Positions 12,939-19,239 of a stretch of 20,070 nucleotides of DNA are shown here, one piece after another (position 1 is the stretch's first letter; each line of letters opens with the position of its first letter). Location: the IMG/VR virus record IMGVR_UViG_3300042376_000346, positions 1 through 20,070 of that record; one strand, 5' to 3'. Source of the stretch: a virus. The notes below the pieces were generated by a model that saw only the letters and a program-made list of their open reading frames with translations, made no database searches and was not told the DNA's origin. The position numbers and the translations under genes were made by a program.

Positions 12939-13419
12939 TGGTCTTGTAGAGGATGCTGATGTAACCGCATGGGCATCAGCTACCACTGATCAAAAAAATC
13001 GTGCCCTTTATACCGCAACACAACGGTTAGACCGTGAGCGATATTTAGGAGCCCGTGCTACTGATACGCAGGCGCTGCAATGGCCGCGTACTGGTGTGCG
13101 CAAGCCAGACACCTATATCAACACCTACACAGTCGGCTTCCCGTTTCGGATCTCTACGGATTATTTTACCGACACTGAAATCCCGGATCAGATCAAAAGG
13201 GCGCAGGTTGTATTGGCGGTCTACCTGAATAACAACCCAGATGGCATTGGCTTAAGCGGCTTGGAAGATTACAAGAACGTCAAAATTGGCAGCATTGACG
13301 TGACGCCGAATTTGGGTTATGGAGCGGTGGGCGCTGACAAAGTGCCGCCAATCATGGAGCGGTATTTGACGGGGCTTAGAATTAGTGGACCAGGCAACTT
13401 TTCGATTCGCCGGAGCTGA
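12856..13419 (+). CDS. Head-tail connector, DnaT-like annotated family
   Basis: 187 residues from ATG 12856, with AGGAG (12841-12845) ten bases upstream. The pattern NSYLTLADAQTIIDGL, then ATTDQKNRALYTATQRLDRE, LGARATDTQALQWPRTGV and IPDQIKRAQVVLAVYL matches the family often labelled putative DnaT-like single-stranded DNA-binding protein. It sits in the connector-1 position right after the capsid genes of siphoviruses. By position it is more likely a head completion/adaptor (gp6-like helical bundle) than a replication protein. The C-terminus KVPPIMERYLTGL is also typical. Confidence 0.8.
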   Translation: MAVVIVATVGSASANSYLTLADAQTIIDGLVEDADVTAWASATTDQKNRALYTATQRLDRERYLGARATDTQALQWPRTGVRKPDTYINTYTVGFPFRISTDYFTDTEIPDQIKRAQVVLAVYLNNNPDGIGLSGLEDYKNVKIGSIDVTPNLGYGAVGADKVPPIMERYLTGLRISGPGNFSIRRS

Positions 13420-13421
13420 TC

Positions 13422-13649
13422 ATGGGTTACCCGTATCCCAGTGCTGAGTTTATTGATGACACCGCAGCACATGCCGGGCGCTTTGGCAAGATTGTGGCGC
13501 TTGAGGATTCGGTGATTGCTAGCCTGACCGCTATGGACTGGACCGGCAACACGTTGAGCGCGATTCCCTTTAAGGCAAGCACTGAAATTGAAGGCGTCTT
13601 TACCAGCATCACTCTGACCAGTGGCACTGTTGTTGCATACAGGCTTTGA
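13422..13649 (+). CDS. Small neck-region beta protein, paralogue A
   Basis: 75 residues. Contains DDTAAHAGRFGKIVALEDSV (12-31), DWTGNTLSAIPFKAS and the ending GVFTSITLTSGTVVAYRL. The next gene repeats this order with D-T-A-x-x-x-G-R-x-G, a central G-N-x-x-x-x-x-F and the same G-V-F-T-S-I-x-L-x-x-G-x-x-V-A-Y-x-L ending, so the two are tandem duplicates. Function unknown. The ending resembles small phage proteins that sit near the neck or decorate the head. Starts after a TGATCATG junction. Confidence 0.7.
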   Translation: MGYPYPSAEFIDDTAAHAGRFGKIVALEDSVIASLTAMDWTGNTLSAIPFKASTEIEGVFTSITLTSGTVVAYRL

Positions 13650-13651
13650 TC

Positions 13652-13900
13652 ATGAGTGACACCAACCACCTGGCTATTGATTACTCAGTTGGCGCTACTT
13701 ACGTCAGCGATACAGCTACACGCACTGGACGATGGGGCGCTATTCACTTTACAAGCAATACGCATGTTGATGAAATTATTGCCCAAAACTATGACGGTAA
13801 TAGTATTTCTGGTCAAACATTTAGCTCTGCAACGACAATTTATGGCGTGTTCACAAGTATAAAACTACAAAACGGTCATTGCGTAGCATATAAACTCTGA
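13652..13900 (+). CDS. Small neck-region beta protein, paralogue B
   Basis: 82 residues from ATG 13652; an in-frame TTG two codons earlier overlaps the preceding stop and is less likely. It parallels the upstream gene: YVSDTATRTGRWGAIHFTSN, IIAQNYDGNSISGQTFSSAT and IYGVFTSIKLQNGHCVAYKL. Its DNA looks more AT-rich than its partner, so the pair has diverged or one copy came from elsewhere. It overlaps the next start (TGATG). Role unknown. Confidence 0.7.
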   Translation: MSDTNHLAIDYSVGATYVSDTATRTGRWGAIHFTSNTHVDEIIAQNYDGNSISGQTFSSATTIYGVFTSIKLQNGHCVAYKL

Positions 13901-14256
13901 TGGCATTAGCTGTACCGCTACGCAAGGTTGCCAGCAAGTTGATGGCAAAGTTTGGTGGTGTGGTAACGATTCGTGTGGTGACTCTAGGAACTTACAACAC
14001 AACCACTGGAGCCATTGTGGAAACCACTGCTGATACTGCAGTGCGTGGCGTGCTTGAGGATGTGAACGCTCGTGAGGTGAACGAGCTGATCCAAGCAAGC
14101 GACAAGAAACTGACGGTAGCTGCAGCAGACCTAGCAGCAGCACCTAGCACGGCTGACCGTGTAGTGATCAGCAGCGTGAGCCATCAGATTATTAGGGTCA
14201 CTACGATTGAACAGGACAACACGGCTATTACGCACGAGCTAATCCTGAGGGCATAG
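13900..14256 (+). CDS. Head closure/adaptor-like neck protein
   Basis: 118 residues, start overlapping the preceding stop. N-terminal helix (VPLRKVASKLMAKFGG), then a beta-rich body: VTIRVVTLGTYNTTTGAIVE, TAVRGVLEDVNARE, the KKLTVAAADL strand, DRVVISSVSHQIIRVTTIE and the final strand ITHELILRA. The order (strand, G-x-Y-x-x-x-T-G, V-R-G-V, then D-R-V-V-I and a closing strand) is typical of head-tail joining/stopper proteins of siphoviruses. Position between the connector and the HK97 gp10-like gene agrees. It likely seals the portal after packaging. Confidence 0.7.
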   Translation: MALAVPLRKVASKLMAKFGGVVTIRVVTLGTYNTTTGAIVETTADTAVRGVLEDVNAREVNELIQASDKKLTVAAADLAAAPSTADRVVISSVSHQIIRVTTIEQDNTAITHELILRA

Positions 14257-14705
14257 TGGCACGACGCATCAACCTATCGCAGATCGGAGGCTACGCCGAG
14301 GAAAAAATGGAGAAGCTGCTGCGAGAAGTTGTCTTTGAAACCGAAACCCGTCTAAAACTAGGCAGCCCCGTTGATACAGGAAGATTTAGAGGGAGCTGGG
14401 TATTGGGAGAAAATCAAGCATCAGCCTATGACGCAGGAGAGTACCAGCCTGCCACAGGTAAATATCGTGGACAAACGCAACCACCAGCATCGCCTGCATT
14501 AGAGAAACGAGTCTCGATCGGTTACCAAGCAGGGCAAGAAAAGATTGGCAACGTCTATCACATATCAAACAGCCTGCCATATGCTTACAGACTTGCTTAC
14601 GAAGACTGGTCAACGCAAGCTCCTGCCGGTTGGGTTGATTTGATTGGTCGTGAGATGCAAGCATATGCAAAACAACAGGCTGACCGCATTGGGAGGCAAG
14701 ACTGA
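14256..14705 (+). CDS. HK97 gp10-like tail completion protein
   Basis: 149 residues from GTG 14256, which overlaps the upstream TAG (TAGTG). A helical N-terminus is followed by GSPVDTGRFRGSW (36-48), the well-known motif of HK97 gp10-like proteins, and by NSLPYAYRLAYEDWSTQAPA (105-124) with the AP-x-G/W ending typical of the family. These small proteins sit at the neck and join or complete the tail. The C-terminal helix (GREMQAYAKQQADRIG) is also usual. Overlaps the next gene by one base. Confidence 0.85.
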   Translation: MARRINLSQIGGYAEEKMEKLLREVVFETETRLKLGSPVDTGRFRGSWVLGENQASAYDAGEYQPATGKYRGQTQPPASPALEKRVSIGYQAGQEKIGNVYHISNSLPYAYRLAYEDWSTQAPAGWVDLIGREMQAYAKQQADRIGRQD

Positions 14706-15130
14706 TGGCAGCCGTCAACCTCAACACCATCCGCTCAACCATCGAGGGCAGGCTTGCTACTGAGCTGGCATCGGCACCAGTGATCCCGGTTGTGTTTCAC
14801 AACCAACCCTCAACCCCAACACCTAACAGTTCCTTTGTCCAATGCCTTGTCAGCTTTGGCAACAATAACTTCCTGACGATGGGCGGCACCACTGGCAGCA
14901 GTAACAGCGTCATCGGTGTCATCGTGATGAATGTCTTTACGCCAAAGGGTGTTGGACCTGGCGCAAATCTGACAATAGGTAAGCGAATCCGTGACCTTTA
15001 CAATAGGCAAGTAGTCAGTGGCGTTCATTTTGATCCGCCTACTGGACCCGAGGTGGTGGCATCGCCAGCTCCAGAGGGTTACTTCCAAACACAGGTCAGA
15101 TTGACCTTTGAAACCTTCGAGGATCTCTAA
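14705..15130 (+). CDS. Tail terminator-like protein (DUF4128 type)
   Basis: 141 residues. N-terminal helix NLNTIRSTIEGRLATELA, then VIPVVFHNQPSTPTPNSSFV, GVIVMNVFTPKGVGPGANLT, a helix with IGKRIRDLYNRQ and a C-terminal strand (FQTQVRLTFETFEDL). The N-Q-P-x-x-x-P, then V-x-V-F-x-P-x-G-x-G and R-I-R-D-L-Y pattern fits the DUF4128/phage tail terminator-like group, which caps the tail tube and stops its growth. Position just before the tube genes supports this. Confidence 0.8.
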   Translation: MAAVNLNTIRSTIEGRLATELASAPVIPVVFHNQPSTPTPNSSFVQCLVSFGNNNFLTMGGTTGSSNSVIGVIVMNVFTPKGVGPGANLTIGKRIRDLYNRQVVSGVHFDPPTGPEVVASPAPEGYFQTQVRLTFETFEDL

Positions 15131-15132
15131 CC

Positions 15133-15549
15133 ATGGCCTTCTACCGGGGACAGCAAGGCAGCGTCAAGTTTGACGATGCTGGCTCTTCTGCCGCAGCTAT
15201 CACCAGCACCCGCTCTTGGTCTTTGACCGTTGAGAAGGAATCGCTGGACACCACCGCCTTGGGCGCTACCTATCGCGCCAATGTCGGCGGTCTGATTAGC
15301 GGTTCTGGCACCTGCGAAATCCTTTACACCGCTTCTAGCGCGGACGAAACCAACGTCTTCATTGAACACGTCAATACGGCGAACGATGAGGGCTTGGCTT
15401 TGTTTGAGCTATTCCTTGACACCACTGGCACCAAAAAAATCAGTTTTGATGGTGTCATTACCTCGGCTGAGTATTCTGCAACCGTGGGCGAAATCGAAGT
15501 CATTACCCTGAACTTCGTGACCAACGGCGCCATCTCTCTGGACATCTGA
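15133..15549 (+). CDS. Tail tube protein, copy 1
   Basis: 138 residues, beginning MAFYRGQQGSVKFDDAGSSA. Beta-rich, with RSWSLTVEKESLDTTALGAT (27-46), a Y-R-A-N-V-G-G-L-I-S-G-S-G-T strand-loop, then FELFLDTTGTKKI, and EYSATVGEIEVITLNFVTNG near the end. This is the pattern of siphovirus major tail proteins. The following gene encodes a close paralogue (more than half the residues identical by eye, with several identical blocks), so the tube is either mixed or uses the copies at different places. Confidence 0.82.
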   Translation: MAFYRGQQGSVKFDDAGSSAAAITSTRSWSLTVEKESLDTTALGATYRANVGGLISGSGTCEILYTASSADETNVFIEHVNTANDEGLALFELFLDTTGTKKISFDGVITSAEYSATVGEIEVITLNFVTNGAISLDI

Positions 15550-15551
15550 TC

Positions 15552-15971
15552 ATGGCTTTTTATCGCGGTCAACAAGGCACTGTCTTCTTTGACAAAGCCG
15601 GTAGCGGCGGTCTGTCCGAGATCGCAGCAGTGCGGTCATGGTCAATGACCGTAGAAAAGGAATCGCTGGATGTGACCGATCACGGCGACACTTATCGTGC
15701 CAACGTGGGTGGTCTGATCAGCGGTTCGGGCACCATTGAACTGCTGTATGACGCCCCTGGCTCTGGCGACAAGCTAGACCTGATCAAGGACGTTAACCAA
15801 GCCACCGACGAAGCTGATGCAGCTTTTGAGCTGTACTTGGACGAGACTGGCGGTAAGAAGATTACCGGCACGCTTGTGGTGACAGGCTCTGAATACAGTG
15901 CTACGGTTGGCGAGATCGAAATTGTGACGGTTAACTTCGTCACATCTGGTGCTCTCACCCTTAGTATCTGA
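15552..15971 (+). CDS. Tail tube protein, copy 2
   Basis: 139 residues and a tandem duplicate of the upstream gene: identical MAFYRGQQG start, SW(S)MTVEKESLD, TYRANVGGLISGSGT, EYSATVGEIE and NFVTSGALTL blocks. Differences cluster in the loops (residues 10-25, 40-47 and 66-95). Loop divergence with a conserved core is what one expects for two tube subunits with different surfaces. The stop overlaps the chaperone start (TGATG). Either copy could be the major tube protein; I cannot rank them. Confidence 0.82.
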   Translation: MAFYRGQQGTVFFDKAGSGGLSEIAAVRSWSMTVEKESLDVTDHGDTYRANVGGLISGSGTIELLYDAPGSGDKLDLIKDVNQATDEADAAFELYLDETGGKKITGTLVVTGSEYSATVGEIEIVTVNFVTSGALTLSI

Positions 15972-16330
15972 TGCCTGCTGCTACACCCCGCGCCGTTGAC
16001 CTGCTCACTGGCGCTTTTGATCTGAACCAGCGCCGTAAATTCAGCGTCACCAATGATGCTGGGCAAGCGGTGCTGGATCTATATTTCAAGCCAATTACCC
16101 GAGCCGACCGTAAGCGTGCTGGCACCTTGGCTGGTTCTGAGGAAGCATTGGACATCAGCACGCAGATGCTGTGCCAAATGGCTGAGCTTGAAGATGGCAC
16201 CAAAGCGTTTGCCTCTGCTGATGCTGCCAAACTTCAGCGCGAGCTGCCTGAGCGTGTGCTGAACGAGCTGGAACTGTTCCTGTTCGGGTTGGGTGGTGAC
16301 GGCAGTTTGGATGAAGCAAAAAACGACTAG
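15971..16330 (+). CDS. Tail assembly chaperone, short form (G-like)
   Basis: 119 residues, ending at TAG just after the slippery A-run. The N-terminus (LLTGAFDLNQRRKFSV, VLDLYFKPITRADRKR) is followed by mostly helical sequence (ISTQMLCQMAELEDGTKAFA, RELPERVLNELELFLFGL). It lies between the tube genes and the tape measure gene, exactly where lambda G and its analogues lie. The short form is expected to bind the tape measure during tail assembly and to be absent from the mature virion. A longer form arises by frameshifting. Confidence 0.82.
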   Translation: MPAATPRAVDLLTGAFDLNQRRKFSVTNDAGQAVLDLYFKPITRADRKRAGTLAGSEEALDISTQMLCQMAELEDGTKAFASADAAKLQRELPERVLNELELFLFGLGGDGSLDEAKND

Positions 16331-16503
16331 AGGAAGACTCTTGGTTGTTCTTTGAGTTCTTCCTAGCTACTGAGCTTGGCATGACGGTCAGCCGCTTGCG
16401 CAGTGAGCTGACCGATGCCGAGTTTGTGCATTTTGCTGCTTACTATGAAGTGAAGGGTAAGCGGGAAAAGGCTGAGATGGATAAGGCAAGGTCTCGTCGA
16501 TAA
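15971..16503 (+). CDS. Tail assembly chaperone, -1 frameshift fusion (GT-like)
   Basis: The G-like frame continues through AAC (16322-16324), then reads on in the -1 frame from CGA (16324-16326) to TAA (16501-16503): 118 + 59 = 177 residues. The added part reads LEEDSWLFFEFFLATELGMT, LRSELTDAEFVHFAAYYEVK and a basic end (KAEMDKARSRR), which is well-formed T-domain-like sequence with no start codon of its own near its beginning. In lambda, a minority of G translation makes GT, and the T part recruits tube subunits to the tape measure. The extension is not visible as a normal gene because it depends on the slip. Confidence 0.85.
16318..16364 (+). promoter_or_regulatory. Programmed -1 ribosomal frameshift signal
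   Basis: Slippery heptamer A AAA AAC at 16318-16324 in the correct phase (zero frame GCA AAA AAC). After a 6-base spacer containing the zero-frame TAG comes a hairpin: AGGAAGACTC (16331-16340), a 13-base loop, then GAG, one bulged T and TCTTCCT (16354-16364), ten pairs. Heptamer, spacer and stem are the three parts of a classical -1 frameshift site. Confidence 0.85.
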
Positions 16504-16514
16504 ACTGGGCACAT

Positions 16515-16521
16515 AAGGAGG
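16515..16521 (+). promoter_or_regulatory. Strong Shine-Dalgarno for the tape measure GTG start
   Basis: AAGGAGG lies seven bases before the GTG at 16529. It is one of the few strong ribosome sites in the window and fixes the GTG as start. It also shows that the tape measure gene can be translated independently, though it follows the chaperone frameshift stop by only 25 bases. Confidence 0.75.
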
Positions 16522-16528
16522 CATTGCC

Positions 16529-18895
16529 GTGGCTGTTGCTGTTGTTGACGTACAAGTAGGCATTGGAAATGCCCTTAGCGCAACACGGCGACTCCAGAAT
16601 GCTGCCAGCGCACTGCAAGTTGAGTTTCAGAAAGTTCAGGCTGCCGCTAGAAACGCAGGCGCCAGTGCCATTCAATTTGGACGCAATCTAGAACAAAACA
16701 CTAGAAAACTGCGTGACCAAGCCACCACAGTTCAGGGTCTTGTTGGCGCTTATGCAGGCTTCCGCACGATCAAAGGTGCAATCTCTGCAGCAGTTGAACT
16801 TGAATCGGCAGAAAAAAGAGCAGAGCTTTTAACGCAACGATTCACTAAATTATCTGGCATCCAACAAGTTGCCGCTCAATCAGCCGATAAGTTTCGGCTT
16901 AGTCAAACTGCCACATTGACCGCCTTGGTTGACCTCGGCAACCGCTTGGGACCGCAGGGTGCAACCATCAATGAAATCAGAGATGTCTACGAAGGGTTTA
17001 ACACCATACTTGCTATCAACAAGGTTTCGACGCAAGAGGCGGCTGCTGCTCAGCTTCAGTTGAATCAAGCCCTTGGTTCTGGGCGGTTGGCTGGGGATGA
17101 GTTCCGCTCTGTGAATGAAGCTACGCCTCAAGTCATCGATGAGATTGCAAAAATCCTAAAAATTGCCCGTGGCGAAGTCAAGGACTTTGCTGCTGAAGGC
17201 AAAGTTACAGCGCCAGTTTTGATTCAGGCTTTACGCAATATCAAGGAAAAAGGCGCAGACGTACTTGAACAGTCTTTTGACACAGCCGGAGGAAGATTGC
17301 GTGCCTTTCAAAAAGCGCAGGTAGAGCTTGCAGCGGCAATCGGAACACAATTATTGCCAGCCTTCACGCCACTGCTCACAACGGTTACCAACTTAATTGC
17401 AAAATTTGCTGCCGCTCCTGGACCTGTAAAAGGATTCACTGCTGCAGTCGTTGGTATTACTGGCGCTTTGGTGATCCTCGGTCCTGTCATCAGCGGCACT
17501 ATCACGTTAATCAAAGCGATTGGCGTTGCGACTTTGGTTGCAGCCGGACCATGGGTTGCATTGGCGGCGGGTATTACTGCTGCCGGTGTTGCGTTGGCAA
17601 GTTTTCAAACGCAATCGCAGAAAAGGACAAGTGCGATTGGCGCGGCGGCATTAACTGGCGATACCAAAGCACTTAAGGAAGCGAGAACAGAATTAAAGAA
17701 TTTGCAGACACAAATTGATAAAACAAAAGGACCAAGCGCAGGTGGCGGCCAGCGTTCTGCCGGTGGTCAAACCATTGCGAATTTGAAGGCTAGAGCAACA
17801 GTTCTTCAAAGCCAAATACAACAAGGCGAAGCAGTAGCCTTGGCGGCTGCCATGCCAGATGGCTTGCAAACATTGCCGGGAAGTGATGAGGATAAACCTA
17901 AAAAAGGTAAAAAGCCGCGCGAAAGCCAAGTACCTGAGCTTACTCGTGAGCTTGCGCTGCTTCAACAGCAAACTCAATTACAAGGTTTGCTAGCTCAGGC
18001 AGCGATTGCTAAAAATGAAGAGGATCGAATCAGGCTTGAAGGAATAGGCCGTGAGACAGAACTTCTTCATCAGGCATATGCGATTGAACAGAGTTCTGTA
18101 CCGTTGGCTGATAAGCAAATTGGTATTGCAAAAATTGCTGAAAAATTAAAACAAAGCCAAATCCAAACAGCACAGGAACTTGCTCAGTACGACCTGCAAC
18201 AGCGTGAAACCGGCGTACAACGTGTTCAGCAACTTATGGACGAGCAGAAAATACTGGAGGCAAGAATAAATGGCAATGAAGCAGAAGTGATCTTACAACA
18301 GCAGTTGCGTGACATATTGAAAGACACCAAAGGATTGAATGAAGGAGAAGTAAAAGCAATACTGGAACGCAACCAAGCACTTAAGCGGCAAGCGGAACAG
18401 GCTGAGCAGTTAAAACAAATTTATGCCGATGTTGGCAACAGCATTAAGAGCGGCGTTGTTGAGGCTATCCAAGGCGCTATTGATGGCACCAAAACACTTC
18501 AGGAGGTCGCAACAAATTTATTGAACAACATTGCAAATAGGTTGCTGGACGTTGCTGTCAACCTTGCTTTGTTCGGCGCATTGTCTGGTACGGGCACGGG
18601 TGGTGGCTTACTCGGCGGTTTGTTTAGGCCGCGTGCCAATGGCGGTTCTGTTATGGCTGGTCAGGGGTATTTGGTAGGCGAGCGTGGTCCCGAACTGTTC
18701 ATGCCGGGTCGCAGCGGTGGTATCGCACCTGCTGGCAGCTTTGGTGGCATGGGTAACGTGGTGGTGAACGTAGACGCTGGCGGTAGTAGCGTGCAGGGCG
18801 ATCCTGGACAGGCAAGCCAGCTCGGCAAGGTGATTGGTCTTGCGGTACAGCAAGAATTGATTAAACAGAAGCGCCCAGGAGGCTTGCTCTCTTAA
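16529..18895 (+). CDS. Tape measure protein
   Basis: 788 residues from GTG 16529. Order: N-terminal helices with heptad-like repeats (NALSATRRLQNAASALQVEF), a TP901/lambda-type region with GSGRLAGDEFRSVNEATPQV, hydrophobic segments around 300-360 (GFTAAVVGITGALVILGPVI, then VATLVAAGPWVALAAGITAA), a long helical rod at about 460-610 rich in Gln, Glu and Lys, and a Gly-rich C-terminus with YLVGERGPELFMPGRSGG (about 714-731), a widespread tape-measure ending. It sets tail length and may insert into the host membrane through the hydrophobic part during DNA entry. At about 1.5 angstrom per residue the tail would be near 118 nm. Stop overlaps the next start. Confidence 0.93.
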   Translation: MAVAVVDVQVGIGNALSATRRLQNAASALQVEFQKVQAAARNAGASAIQFGRNLEQNTRKLRDQATTVQGLVGAYAGFRTIKGAISAAVELESAEKRAELLTQRFTKLSGIQQVAAQSADKFRLSQTATLTALVDLGNRLGPQGATINEIRDVYEGFNTILAINKVSTQEAAAAQLQLNQALGSGRLAGDEFRSVNEATPQVIDEIAKILKIARGEVKDFAAEGKVTAPVLIQALRNIKEKGADVLEQSFDTAGGRLRAFQKAQVELAAAIGTQLLPAFTPLLTTVTNLIAKFAAAPGPVKGFTAAVVGITGALVILGPVISGTITLIKAIGVATLVAAGPWVALAAGITAAGVALASFQTQSQKRTSAIGAAALTGDTKALKEARTELKNLQTQIDKTKGPSAGGGQRSAGGQTIANLKARATVLQSQIQQGEAVALAAAMPDGLQTLPGSDEDKPKKGKKPRESQVPELTRELALLQQQTQLQGLLAQAAIAKNEEDRIRLEGIGRETELLHQAYAIEQSSVPLADKQIGIAKIAEKLKQSQIQTAQELAQYDLQQRETGVQRVQQLMDEQKILEARINGNEAEVILQQQLRDILKDTKGLNEGEVKAILERNQALKRQAEQAEQLKQIYADVGNSIKSGVVEAIQGAIDGTKTLQEVATNLLNNIANRLLDVAVNLALFGALSGTGTGGGLLGGLFRPRANGGSVMAGQGYLVGERGPELFMPGRSGGIAPAGSFGGMGNVVVNVDAGGSSVQGDPGQASQLGKVIGLAVQQELIKQKRPGGLLS

Positions 18896-19239
18896 TGGCT
18901 ACCTTTCCTGCTATCAACCCAACCTACGGCGCTTCTAAGGCCAACCAACCGATTGTCCGCACGGTTCAGTTCGGTGATGGCTATGAGCAGCGTCTAACCT
19001 ACGGTCTAAACCAAAATCCAAAGGTATGGACCCTGACATGGCAGAACATCACTGAAGCCAACAGTGACACCATTGAAGCGTTTCTAGATGCGCGTGCAGA
19101 CGACAATGCCGCGTTTGAGTGGGCGCCTCCTGATGAGGCAGTGACTTATAAATGGGTCTGCCCGCAGTGGGACAAAACGATTACATATAACGGTCGGGCA
19201 ACAATTACGGCGACGTTCCGCGAAGTATTTGAACCCTGA
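18895..19239 (+). CDS. Minor tail protein, lambda gpM-like
   Basis: 114 residues. FPAINPTYGASKANQPIVRT (4-23), then VQFGDGYEQRLTYGLNQNPK (24-43), WTLTWQNITEA, IEAFLDARADDNAAFEW and PPDEAVTYKWVCPQWDKTIT, ending in ATFREVFEP. The V-x-F-G-D-G-Y-x-Q-R motif and the P-P...Y-x-C...W block are characteristic of the gpM/minor tail family. In lambda, gpM sits at the tail tip and joins the tube to the tip complex. It starts on the tape measure stop and ends on the gpL-like start. Confidence 0.88.
   Translation: MATFPAINPTYGASKANQPIVRTVQFGDGYEQRLTYGLNQNPKVWTLTWQNITEANSDTIEAFLDARADDNAAFEWAPPDEAVTYKWVCPQWDKTITYNGRATITATFREVFEP

Noticed and set aside
12856-13419. DnaT-like label taken as a replication protein
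   Set aside because: Its place between capsid and head closure genes fits a head-tail connector; the label is a family name, not a shown function.
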